Below are positions 1 to 10,915 of a stretch of 64,000 nt of DNA, piece by piece. Under the pieces are notes generated by a model, which was not told the origin of the DNA, searched no databases, and saw only the letters and a list, made by a program, of their open reading frames with translations. How positions within the stretch are numbered: the first letter of the stretch is position 1; each line of letters opens with the position of its first letter. A program made the translations under genes and the position numbers. The DNA is from Branchiostoma belcheri (lineage: Eukaryota; Chordata; Leptocardii; Amphioxiformes; Branchiostomatidae): NCBI RefSeq assembly GCF_001625305.1, contig NW_017802379.1, forward strand, positions 7,318,412-7,382,411, given 5' to 3'.

Positions 1-180
1 GATTTTGGTACACAATAAGTTTAAGTTGATGTACCGTACATCACATGTCTGTCGTGACAATAGATATATAGGTGCTTCGCACCGCGCATACGTGCGCCGT
101 AGAAACCAGATACATATGTCCTTCACCGCGCACTACTGCAAGCTGTGAAAAACACACCTATATATGACGATCACGTTACA
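1..180. repeat. Diverged unit of the 119-bp hairpin satellite
   Basis: This stretch contains the satellite's key words in diverged form: a CACATGTCTGTCGTGACAA block, a following ATATATAGGTG segment, and later CATATGTCCTTCACCGCGC. They occur in the same order as in the large array at 26.7-36 kb. It is probably an isolated, decayed unit and continues off the left edge. No gene is visible here. Confidence 0.5.
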
Positions 181-949
181 CATCTATGTCTGCTCTGGAA
201 TGTCTGAAATGGGGAATTAGGGTCAATGTAATCCCTAAAAATATTTGCGACTTTTCACAAAGGACTCAAGCGCTTAGATTTCAACACCATAATCTTTATG
301 AAACAAATAGTCCATTATTATATGCTATTTCTACGTTAACAGATTTTTTGTACATGTTAATAGCCTTAATGATGATTGACATAACTTTTTGGGTAACTTG
401 TCAGTTGTATATATGCAGCGCTAATCACTAACTACGTTTTTTAACGGTGGAATATTGGTGCATTCACTTGTTGATTAGACTTCTTACAGGTCAACAGGAG
501 GTCGCAAATGTCCAAACCAGGACAGTTAGCATACGATCGCTATTATTCTTTACAATGCTCCCCTGAACAGCATATACTAGTATTACAATTGCACTTTGGT
601 GCGGTATGCATGCAGTGCTGGTTAAGAAATGTCGTTGCAACATGCAACTACAACAATATGTGTGGTGAGCAGTCATATAGGAACGGCTTATCAGCAGACA
701 TACCTAACACTCACGACACACAACTGCTAATGAATGTGCGTTTACATTTCCTTTAGTTTAGTTAGTTTTTCAGACAAAATTTTGATTTTTCAGTCAAAAT
801 TCCTGGGGTGGCAAACTTGGCGGACCAACTCCCCTGGCATATTATCTATTTGGCCACTTTTTACTCATTCCAGCTGCTTCCTGAAGGTGTAGAGGCTAGT
901 TTTGAATATACATTTTGTAAAATATAACATGGAAACTCCGTATCAGAGT

Positions 950-1540
950 CTTGTACATATATTCCTTTTTTACAGTCTAACTTAGGGAATACCCTATGTC
1001 AAAGTCTTATATAAATGTACATTTTCAACAGTTTAAGGTAGGGAATACTCTGTTTCAAAGTCTTGTATATACATTGTAACAGTGTAGCACAGGGAATACT
1101 CTCTTGCATATACATTTTCAACAGTGTAACATAGTCTGTATGAAAATGTCAAAGAGGATGATCTCACAGACTCACTTTGTCAGTCTTTTGAATAACAGTG
1201 TAACATAAGGAATACTATTCATACTCTGGCAAAGTCTTGTATACACATTTAAACAGTGTAATACAGGGATTAATACTCTGGCAAAGTCTTGTATACACAT
1301 TTCAACAGTGTAACATAAGGAATACTATTCATACTATGGCAAAGTCTTGTATACACATTTCAACAGTGTAACATAAGGAATACTATTCATACTCTGGCAA
1401 AGTCTTGTATACACATTTCAACAGTGTAACATAAGGAATACTATTCATACTCTGGCAAAGTATTGTATACACATTTCAACAGTGTAACATAAGGAATCTC
1501 TTTGTAAAAGTCTTCTATATACATTTCAACAGTGTACAAT
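950..1540. repeat. 58-bp tandem array
   Basis: Units begin with a TAACATAAGGAATACTATTC block and run through GGCAAAGTCTTGTATACACA to an AACAGTG end. The phrase TAACATAAGG recurs at about 1311, 1369, 1427 and 1485, a period of exactly 58 bp. Copies at 950-1200 are more diverged. The array interrupts an inverted partial copy of the last integrase exon, whose pieces flank or lie among the units at 1135-1173 and 1551-1590. Confidence 0.85.
1135..1173 (+). pseudogene. Inverted fragment of the integrase gene's last exon
   Basis: About 39 bp match the reverse complement of roughly 2660-2700 without a mismatch that I can see. That is coding sequence of the last integrase exon. A second fragment at 1551-1590 resembles the region around 2540-2575, at the end of the same exon. 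The order of the two pieces matches the gene, so this is one inverted partial duplicate broken up by the 58-bp array. Confidence 0.7.
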
Positions 1541-1662
1541 GGAGAAAAGTCAATGGGAGAAGTATGTTCCTCTCAGCAAAGACTTTATGACTCAAACTAT
1601 ATAATTAATCCCCCTGATTATGCAAATAGACCTACCCACCTACCAAATATCAAGACAATCCA

Positions 1663-2323
1663 TTAAGGTGTCCTCCCTGGCTAATTTGGCATTTTAGCTT
1701 TCCATCATTTTCTCACAAAGAAATTTAGAAAGAACTATAGTTGTACTGAATATTGATACCTGGGTACAAAAGGGTTATGAACATGAATTTTTGGACCATA
1801 TGGATGACGTCATCACATTTTATTGCCCTAAATGTAATTATCTTTAATAAAGTTATAATATAGCACTTTGGTACAAGTAACTGAAATAAAAGTATGATTT
1901 TCATGTGCATAATAGTAAAAGCTACAAACGTATGTTTGCACAAATTGATATCTACTAATTATCCGTAGTTATTAGAGAATAACTAGATTTTAATTAGGCA
2001 GTTAGGTTATTCTCTAATAACTACGGGTAATTAGTAGATATCAATTTGTGCAAACATACGTTTGTAGCTTTGACCATTATGCACATGAAAATCATTCTTT
2101 TATTTCAGTTACTTGTACCAAAGTGCTATATTATAACTTTAAAGATAATTACATTTGGGGCAACAAAATGTGATGACGTCATCCATATGGTCCAAAAAAT
2201 CATGTTTATAACCCTTTTGTACCCAGGTATCAATATTCAGTACAACTACAGCTCTTTCTAAATTTCTTTGTGAGAAAACGATGGAAAGCTAAAATGCCAA
2301 ATTAGCCAGGGAGGACACCTTAA
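1663..2323. mobile_element. 661-bp near-perfect foldback (hairpin) element
   Basis: The left arm (1663-1983) and right arm (about 2006-2323) are almost exact reverse complements, separated by a loop of about 22 bp. Both outer ends read TTAAGGTGTCC inward, so a TTAA lies at each border. That would fit a TTAA-targeting (piggyBac-like) non-autonomous element, or it may simply be part of the palindrome. The two open frames in the arms encode nearly the same peptide only because the arms are copies. No transposase is present. Confidence 0.8.
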
Positions 2324-2517
2324 GGCCTTATCAAGTTATCTTCTTTACAAACACACAAATACACAGACACACAAACGCCTCTGAAAACATAACCTTCTTG
2401 GCGAAGGTAACGACAAAGTGGATTCATATATTATGGTAAGATACTAAGAGTAATGTTTTTTTGATCTATCAACATGGTCAGGTGTCATAGAAAATGTAAA
2501 ACTGTAATATTGTTGAC

Positions 2518-5500
2518 CTACAATGATTGAATCCACTGTCTCGTTAGATTCTTTGCTGAGAGGAACTTACTTCTTCCATTGTCATTATCATAGTTATCCT
2601 GATCATGAAGGTGTTGATCTAAGTATTCTTTTAAGGCAACGGGCATTGTTGCGACCCTTGGGTCTGTGAGATCATCCTCTTTGACATTTTCATACAGACT
2701 TTCAAAGTCACTCATGTCAACTTGGACATCATACTTCTGTGAACATTTTGGAGGTGGGATGTTTTTGATGGCTGTTTTGTTTTCATTACCAGCTGCATTG
2801 ACAGAGTCCTCCCACACCCTGTCCAGTGTCTTGTGCTTGAGGCTCCTATTCTTGTGGCTGTTCCATGTTTTGATGGTTGCAGCCATGATGAAGTTGATTC
2901 TGCACAGATAATAAGCAAAAAGATTACAGATATGCATATTGAGAACTATGGGGGATTGGCCCAGGCCGAGCTCCTGGACCTTCCAGCTCTGAGGATTGAA
3001 TCTGAATCCTCAGTGAAGGATCTGCAAGGTCTGAATTCCGGACAACTGTAAACAGGTTTAAAGTCATTTTGAGTTTGTTTCTTGATTTTTTGTTTGTTAG
3101 ACAGCCAGATACTCTGGATAACGTCCTTCATCACAAGGTGCATGTTGCCATCCCTGCTAGTATTTTTTGAGTTATTCCAAATTTTATCTCCCCCTTTTGG
3201 TTAACTGCATGAAGGTCTACCCAAGGTCTAAGATTTATCCAGCCAGTCTCTGAAAGCTGTAAAAATTTTGGCAGGGCATCCAGCCATTAAAAACAGGATG
3301 CCAAGGAGCCAAAGGCATGCCAGAGGTCCGTAGCCTGAGTGTCAAACTTGTTAGCTTTGGAATCCGTTACAAGGCTGACACTCAGGCTAAGAAGTCCAAG
3401 GACAGAGATCTAGAATTTGCCAGACCAATAAGCCTCCACATCAGTGTGCAAGCATGTATAACCCTCGGAAAGACGGGGACCAACAGACATTAAACTGTAT
3501 AGAGAGAAAGAGAGTCATTTTTTTCCATTCAATCCTGAAAGAAGGGATTCCAATTGTGCCCTCTTCTGTGACGGTTGTGCTGTAAGTACTGAGCCATGTT
3601 CTGCCACCCACAGCCAATCAATCACTAAATCCATCAAGTACCCAATCCTATTATTGAAGTACAGTATAAGACTCACATTGTATTGAACAATAAGGATAAC
3701 TAGCACAGTTTTAAAGGAGTGGTTGGTTATATTCAAGAGCAGTTGAAAGTTGAAAGAAAGTTTCTGCTTGCAATTATTAGTTCAATGAAAAAGTGCCACT
3801 CCACTTTTAGGATCAGCTGCAGGACATGCTCAGGGCACTAAAACAGACAGATTATATGATTCTTTATTGACACAATGATAAGGGGAAATTACCTTGGAAG
3901 GAATGCATAGTGCAATAGCATCAGGTCTGTTCTGTTGTCCCTGTCAAGATGGCCTTCTTCTTCAAGACTTTCAAAGATGTCCCGGAAGGTGAACAGGCAA
4001 TACGTCTCTTCATTTATGTGCCACCTTTCCACTGGTTGATTTCTAGAAAAAAAAAGCCAAAATGTAACTTGAAATTTAAAGCCATTTCTATACAACAAAA
4101 TGGAAGCATATTTGTAAGACTTGTCACTGTAACATGTATGTCTGTAACCATGGTAATTTTGTTGCAAGAAGCTTTATAAATGTACTTGATAAATATGCAA
4201 TTTGTATTTATTACATTTGTATCTCTTATACTTCAGTAATAAAATGACATCATACCTACATGTACCTTTTGATATCGTTAAAATTAAGCAAAATTAAATG
4301 ATTTCAAAAGTTGGTCTCACCTTATGCTTTCGCCAGCAATGCATGCTTCTCTCTGGTGGTAAGCTGGAGGAAGGAGAGGAATATGAAACAACTGTATTGG
4401 CTGATAAAGCTTACATAAATGCATCCATTTAGTTATTGTATCAATAGCAATTGTGCAACAGAATAACAATACATCTATCGGCAATGACTCTTTGTAAATT
4501 CATGTCAATTACATCTGACTGCATCACTTCTTTATGTTATATGCTATGTTGATCAAAAGGAACTGAAGGTTTGAGAATACAATTTAAATGGAAAAAAGCT
4601 AGAGTAAGAACTTTCTAGTGTCTATACGTGAATAAAAATTAAAAAGAAAATATTTACCATCCATGAAGTCTTTAACATGCTTGTTCTCATAGCCATGGTC
4701 AACACGTACCCTGTGTTTGGGAAGAAGTTCCAACAATGTACTCATCTGCCTAAATTTAGTCACCATTATGCAATTCACCTTCCCTTGTCCTGCTGGCATT
4801 TTTGTACACATTTGTTGCGTACTGCAGTGTGATGCGTTGCACGGTTAATACCCCCATATCATATACAGGGCACTATGTGGGTGGTACTGTATGTGAAACC
4901 CATCTACATATTTGGGCTCTGCAGGACATGTGGTAAAAGCTACATTGATAGCTTGTTTAGAAATGCCAAGACGTTTCTATAAGGATTTATATATTCATGC
5001 AGTTACTATGTCAGAAATCCATCCAAAGCTCAAGTCTTACCTATGATAACATGTATATGCAGGGTTGTTATTTCAAGTTCTTTATTACTATATAGGTAGA
5101 TTTAAACAATCTTACATGCTTGGAATCCCATATAAAGTAAATGCTGTGTAGAAAGCTTTAAACACGTGGTGCGGTTTCTTGGCCCCTGCAACATTGACTG
5201 CCATAACCTGCATACAAATGTACATGTATATGATTATGATAAACAAACATCCGTGAATACTAGTCTACATGTAAGAATAGTTTCATCAGGTTGGTAAGTA
5301 AAGAGACTCTTTTTACACAACCAAGACTTTTATTCAGCCAACATTTTTGTGACTAGCATGTACATATGGCACTTCTGTACGTTTGGAACTGCTTTGTGGA
5401 ATCTGTTCTTACTTAGTTCTCTGTAACTGTTGAATAACTGACCACCATTATGTATACATACAACTCCCTTCACATTTCGGATCACATTGTAGATACATTT

Positions 5501-8500
5501 TCCTGTAATCCAATCAACGACATGCATATGTGTAGATATGTCAACAATGTACATTTGGGAATCCATCTATAGCAGAGACACCTGTGCTGCCGGACAATGT
5601 GAACCAGTCAGAATTGCCCTGAGGAAGGTGACAGACGGCCACCGAAACGTTGGCTGAATAGAAGACTTGGTGGAAAAAGAGTCCCTTTACTCACGATCAT
5701 CAAACACCTAATTAGTTCTAAGACATTTGTTCAATTTCAATAGTTTAAGAGACAAAATGCAACATTTCATATCATCCTTAAAAATGATAGGTTCTAGCAA
5801 AGAAAATGTGTTTCCTGTTTTCCGCCCAACCCTAGAAAAAATGACTAATTATCTGTTTACCTTCTTGGAGTGCCCATCTACAACTGAAGTAGAGTAGATT
5901 GCATACATGCTAAGCTTTTCCACACCATCTGAAACGTAACAAATTGCAATTTCAATGCTACATGCACAACTAGGATAAAGGTAGAAGTTAAGTTTAATTT
6001 TCCCATAGTAACCTATCCCTCGGATGGCCCTTCATAAAAACAGTTGCTCTGATTAAAACATATAAAATCTAAGGGAATCTACAGGTAAAATTGAAAAGCC
6101 AAATAAAAACTCAAGCCCTCACTTGTTTCAAGTCTGTTATACCAAGAGATGGGATCTCCCACTATTTAAAAACCTGCACCATGCTGATGACTACTTAACT
6201 TCAGTTTAATTACATGCATGTGACATTGGACATCAGGGGTCTACATTTCCAAAATAGTATGACTAGTCTACAAGCATGCTTGCACTAATTTACTATATGT
6301 ACATGAACATACCACAGAACATTGCCTTACCTATATGCCATAGGTACTGTGCATGCGGTGTGGAGTACGCCGCATGGCTGGTGATCTTGCTCCTAAACAG
6401 GGGATGGCGCAGGGCCGTTCCCACAGGGTCCACTGCACGACAAGCCTCCCGGACCTCCTCCCTCTTGGCCCTGACACCGGTAGAACTGAAGATACACATA
6501 TTTGTTAATAGTATTAAATTATTTGTTATTGTATTTAAGACTGGATCTTGGAGTCAGCTAAAAATTGAAAGTGATATCTATGCCACATATTATTTTAATC
6601 AATCCACCTTAATTTCAAACTCTACATATACCTAGATCAGCGCGTGGCCTCGTTTTAAGAGCAGAATTAGGCTGGTTTCTCATCCAGGTGGAAGCCTCCC
6701 TAAATGCTATCAAACACTATATCAAAATTTGCCAGAAAGTATCAGCAGACAGTTTTCGGTCATATGCTCTTTATTGTCAAATAGAACAAGAAAAAGCTGG
6801 TGCCAGATGTTGGGCATCTGGAGTTCAGAATTCCCTGGAGGATGGTTTTATATACGGCATTGTCCCATATCACCTAACACAAATACATTGTACTTCTCAA
6901 ATTACTAATTCCATTTATCAGCGTTTGAATGACATCTACTTTCAAACTTTCTCAAAAGAAATTTACTATAATAACTCCTACAGAGTCCGCACTCCCCTAT
7001 AGCTTGAACAACGAAAATGTCAGTACATGGGAGTGATCATGATGTGACCTAGGTAGAATCGAAGATGGGAAACATTTTGTAACTATAGAATGTAAACTAT
7101 ACAACAAAGAGAGAGCAGATCTTTATAAACTGATACAATCTATGTTCCCCTTCATACATCTAAGCTGTAAATATAAATTTCTATTTCTAATGAGCTTAGA
7201 CAAACCTTCTATATTGAAACATACCTGTTCTTACCTGATTACCACTACTAAGAAATGACAAGAAATCAAATTTATTTACTAGTAATTGTAGCTTCTTAAT
7301 GATGTATATAGGTTGCCCCAAGTAAAATTTGGTTGCCTGGGGCAACTGGGCAACTAGGTATTTTGCATGCTGTAAACGTCTTCATTCATTCATTCATTTA
7401 TCATATGATATCATCATATCATTATGATATAATATTATATGAGCTTACCGTAGGTAGCCGAGCATCACCTTTTGACCCATCTGGTGGAATCCAAGATTAT
7501 CTTTCGCCTCTCTGACCAACTCTTGCAGATCACTCTGACTAAGGTTACCGGTAGTGTATCTCTCGTTCTTTAGATCAATGTGATTTTCTTTTAATCTGCG
7601 ATAGATGGTAGATCTATGCACGTTATATTTCTCAGATAAGTCAGTCACAGTATAATCCAGGTGGATTATGTGGTGCAACACATCATCGAGGTCAATGTCT
7701 TTGCGTGGACGACCTGGTCCATCTCCTGTGAGACTGGGTACAGGTGTAAAGGTTTCTGCGACCTTTGCTCGCTGTGATCCTTCGTTACTTGTGAGAATGC
7801 TTACTCGTTTATCATTCCATTCCTTGAGCAGTAGGCGCAGTTCTCTTGCTATCTGCAAGACCTCTACCCGGAAGTCATCATGGAGCGGGAGAGTACGGCA
7901 GGCTCTTTCCAATTTTGTTGCATTTGTCGTCAGCACAAGAATCCGCTCAATAAAAACGTTGACCTCTGCGATGTCTGTTGTGTCCCTTCTCCGACGACAG
8001 TCCTTCAGCAGCCCATCCAAGTGCGAAATGAATGTATTCCAATTTCTTTCTATAAAACAAGGGCAAGAATTGGTAAGTATCAACAGTAAGCCTATTTACT
8101 AGAAAACACTGAAATACACGGGAAGACACATTAAGGAATGTGAAATCTATTAGTGATTTTTTTGGAAACCGGGGAATGAGATGGAGCTGCTCCCTCATAA
8201 CCAGCTTCCTCATATCAATTTTCAGATTGGTTATTATTCCAAAATTATATTTTTCCATTGAGATTATAAAATTCTAGGATTACAGACTGTGTTATTCTTG
8301 TAAAAATGGCAAAATCCTGCACCAACCCCCTATACTCAGTCGAGGTGCACTGGATTTCCAGTGCTGAGTACCACTACAGCTAGGTGTTCCTCTTCCAGTT
8401 GAAGTGACCCGGCTATCATCAAGTTGATCGTGCTGAGAAAGGAGTGCGTTACTTTTGTATATAACTATGCAGAATAAGCAACTTATGTACTGACCTGCAC

Positions 8501-8522
8501 CGTTTCTTGTACTACTGGCCAT
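2518..8522 (-). CDS. DDE integrase core-domain protein with helix-turn-helix N-terminus, about 10 exons
   Basis: Exons, 5' to 3': 8522-8495, 8432-8372, 8049-7449, 6485-6331, 5928-5861, 5207-5116, 4710-4658, 4348-4321, 4042-3893 and 2899-2518. The large exon holds a GRPRKDID segment followed by a recombinase-type HTH. Next comes an AVDPVGTALR segment typical of animal integrase-core proteins of retroviral-integrase fold. From 6485 onward all reading phases agree. The triad is present: D in WHIDGVEKL (its codon is split by the 6331/5928 intron), D in VRVDHGYEN and E in NQPVERW. The WEDSV region matches the family C-terminus. The join between the first two exons is out of frame as drawn, so the 5' end is uncertain. 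The last exon may stop at 2518 or splice at a good donor near 2561. It is either a host-adopted integrase gene or an old intron-bearing element; no terminal repeats were found. Confidence 0.8.
3329..3393. repeat. Short inverted repeat (hairpin)
   Basis: AGCCTGAGTGTC near 3332 is answered by GACACTCAGGCT near 3378-3390 across a loop of about 35 bp. It lies in the last intron of the integrase gene. It could be the end of a small repeat; I see no other features. Confidence 0.5.
3893..6485 (-). CDS. Catalytic integrase block of the DDE gene (exons 4-9)
   Basis: Six exons encode the RNase-H-fold core. They read LWHI-D-GVEKL (first Asp), then the VMAVNVAGAKK strand region, GIPSMVRVDHGYEN (second Asp), ACIAGES and NQPVERW (Glu). 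The exon with the Glu continues through FRDIFESLEEEG to LLHYAFLPR, the usual end of the core. The intron phases 1-0-2-1-2-2 join without a stop, which argues for an expressed gene rather than a decayed element. The exon at 4348-4321 is only 28 nt, and its acceptor was chosen because it keeps the frame. Confidence 0.75.
5281..5707. repeat. Inverted pair of a retroelement-like 3' tail
   Basis: The plus-strand copy near 5618-5700 reads CTGAGGAAGGTGACAGACGG and then GAAACGTTGGCTGAATAGAA and an AAAAAGAGTCCCTTTACT block. The reverse complement of 5281-5345 carries a near copy (GTTGGCTGAATAAAAGTCTT, AAAAAGAGTCTCTTTACTTA). The CCTGARGAAGG...GAAACGTTGGCTGAATAAA type of sequence is common at 3' ends of animal retroelements. 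Both copies lie in an integrase intron. Confidence 0.5.
6655..7256 (+). pseudogene. Truncated LINE reverse-transcriptase C-terminal remnant
   Basis: A frame from about 6658 to 7002 reads AELGWFLIQVEASLNAIKHY and onward to RLNDIYFQTFSKEI, resembling the region downstream of the RT core in LINE ORF2. After a stop, a second frame (about 7065-7256) reads KHFVTIECKLYNKERADLY, the typical LINE C-terminal zinc-knuckle-like tail. The element is broken by at least one frame change. It lies antisense in the intron between integrase exons 3 and 4. Confidence 0.55.
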
Positions 8523-8832
8523 TTTCTTTTGGATATCCTGGGCTGTCAAGGAACGTGGATTTCTCTCCAGACCTGTACAGTAAGGTTGCAGTTCATTTTA
8601 CCTCCGCAGTGGAACATTCTAACCAGAAAGGGGGGATCCGTGCCTAGTAAATTAGATCAAAAATTATTTTTAGAAAGTTTTGAGCGTCTCCACTACACAG
8701 AACAGCATTAAAAATCATAAAACTATTTTTTATTTTCACATTCGTACCAGTTGTTTTTATTCTGCCCCTTGCTTCAACAAGGTAAATTACTTCAAGTTAC
8801 CTTCAGCCAAATAGAAACTGCTGTCACTGAAC

Positions 8833-8842
8833 AAAATGGCGG
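8833..8842 (+). promoter_or_regulatory. Candidate YY1-type site upstream of the integrase gene
   Basis: AAAATGGCGG matches the core of the YY1 motif (AANATGGCGG) and lies about 310 bp upstream of the proposed ATG at 8522. YY1 sites are frequent near start sites of TATA-less animal genes. The match alone is weak evidence. Confidence 0.3.
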
Positions 8843-8849
8843 TACACTG

Positions 8850-10221
8850 ACTCGCAAGGGATGATGGGATGGAGGAGTCCACTCAAAACAGAGAGGGGGG
8901 GCCTCATGACACAGGATGTGCCATCCTCCCTCACTTTTTTTACAGTACATGTATGTGAGAAGTGCTGTGTGGTATAGGAATGTGTCGACGTCAACACTGA
9001 GTTTATGCCTTTGAATGGGGAATCAATTCTTCATTTACTGTAAGGTGAACCGGCTGCAGTTCATCCAGACGATTTGGTGCGGTTATAGGTCAGAACGAGT
9101 TATTTTAAATTAATACCATCCTGATGCAGATGTGATAATGTCTGTGAGACTGAAGTAAGAACACAAGTCAGTACAAGAACTGCATAAAGAAGATTGATTT
9201 TACTAATCTCAATGAAGATTTTCCCATGTTGGAGCCTGCAGTTCTTTCATAACATAGGTTAACATCATTCACCTTGTTTATGGTATTACATACATGAAAA
9301 TAGAGCAATACCCACATGTGCACTTTATAATCGAATATTATATATAAAGTACGTAATGGACCAACTTTTCATATTTCCACTTGCATTTGGTTGTCTGTCA
9401 CCAACATTTGCTGCATATATAAAGTTATTCGTCATTGACAGTTGGAACAGCAGACTAATGACATAACTGGTGTAAACTCAGATAATCGACACCATGTGAA
9501 TGTGTACAGCAGATATTATATAATGCCTAATGCTTTCACAGTTTCATTATACTAAACCTTATGCAGTCTCCTTATATTATGCAGTGCTACGTAGATACAC
9601 GTGTTAGTGTTACATAAGTCATTTTTGGCAGGTAACCCTGGAATTAAAACTCAGTAGAAAACATATGGTTGTAACATTGATGTTTCAGGTGTACACCTGT
9701 GACCATTTAATCAAGGTAGACTTCCCTTAGTCTTTCAACGACTTAAAAATAACAATTAAATACTACAGTAGTAAAACACAGTTACAGTGCCTTTCTTTTG
9801 TCCTTTAAATCAGCACAGATTTTTTGTTATGGATTTCACAATAAACTACTTGGATAAGATTTGCATATATTTTGGTAACTCAAACAAATGACAAAGTTCA
9901 CCCGAGTAAGACAACAGAAGTTTTTACAAATAACTGACTTAATATTCTTGTTTGTAAGGTTTCAGATGCTAAAAGAGGAACATTTGCACACTTCATCGCT
10001 TCCTGCCAAAGAGGAACATGAAGCATGTATCTCAGTTGTTCTCATGATAAACTGAGAACATTTAGATGGTTGCTCAGGTTGAGAAAGAGAAAGTGGACCA
10101 AAATCTATAGATCCATATCAAAGCAGAGCCTTTAGATTCTCGCTTTACCAAAATCTGTAGAACATCTACAACTCATAACAAACCAAAGTCTGTAGAACTA
10201 CAACTCTACAACTGTCTCTAC
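8850..10221. other. Gene-free interval
   Basis: AT-rich sequence between the 5' side of the integrase gene and the 3' side of the AAA+ gene. I see no coding exon, RNA gene or clear element, apart from repeated short phrases such as AAATCTGTAGAACATCTACA toward 10150-10200 that lead into the duplication. Confidence 0.5.
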
Positions 10222-10765
10222 AACTCTAATACTATCATGACAAGATCATCAAGCTAAATTATACGATATGACCGATAAACAAATATCACAAAGGTCTTTG
10301 AAATAAACCTGTCAATGGTACAAACACCTGATTGTATTATGCCTTAGTTTATGAATGAAAAGAAGGCTTTTGTGCTCTGTATGATTTTGGCTAAGTTTCA
10401 CCTTCAAAGACAGTTCTTGAAAAGGTCATCAAATTCAACCTCATCCATGACAAAGTATAGTATATTATTATAGGAAAAACATCTACTGAGTACAACTCTA
10501 ATACTATCATGACAAGATCATCAAGGTAAATTATACGAAACAAAGATATGACCGATAAACAAATATCACAAAGGTCTTTGAAATAAATCTTTCAATGGTA
10601 CAAACACCATAATATGATTATAAGACTTATGCCTTTATGAATAAAGAAAAGAAGTCTTTTGTGTATAATTTTGGTTTCACCTTCAAAGATAGTTCTTGAT
10701 CATGAAAAGGTCATCGAATTCAATCAAACCCACGACAAACTAATATATCGGAAAAATATTTGCAT
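10222..10765. repeat. About 273-bp direct duplication
   Basis: ACTCTAATACTATCATGACA begins near 10222 and again near 10495. Following blocks (GACCGATAAACAAATATCAC, AAAGGTCTTTGAAATAAA, TTCACCTTCAAAGA) recur in the same order. The two copies differ by small indels, including an extra AAACAAAG in the second. It lies just beyond the 3' end of the AAA+ gene and is probably non-coding. Confidence 0.75.
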
Positions 10766-10915
10766 ACTTTGTCACTTATGTGGTAAAGTTTTAACAAGTT
10801 CCTTAACCAAATGAACATTACTAGGCACTACGTAGTGTCTTTGTAAATTTATAACGCAGAAAAGGAACAAACCAAAATCTATAGAACATCCACAACTCTA
10901 TTATACTGTCATGAT

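Noticed and set aside
186..756. Open frames of about 80 codons at the left edge
   Set aside because: AT-rich random frames with no domain, splice context or codon pattern like the real exons.
1725..2261. Two nearly identical small proteins (MCKHTFVA... type)
   Set aside because: They are the two arms of one hairpin; no introns, domains or conservation support coding.
3515..3736. Minus-strand frame in the last integrase intron
   Set aside because: It does not resemble the family and the flanking exons already join in phase (AG/A) without it.
7310..7345. Possible complete copy of the ACTTGCCC-rich TIR element
   Set aside because: Only a short GGTTGCCTGGGGCAACTGGG-like stretch is seen, without both ends; too little to call.
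8529..8711. Plus-strand frame next to the integrase start
   Set aside because: No domain and no splice context; it overlaps the 5' region of the minus-strand gene.
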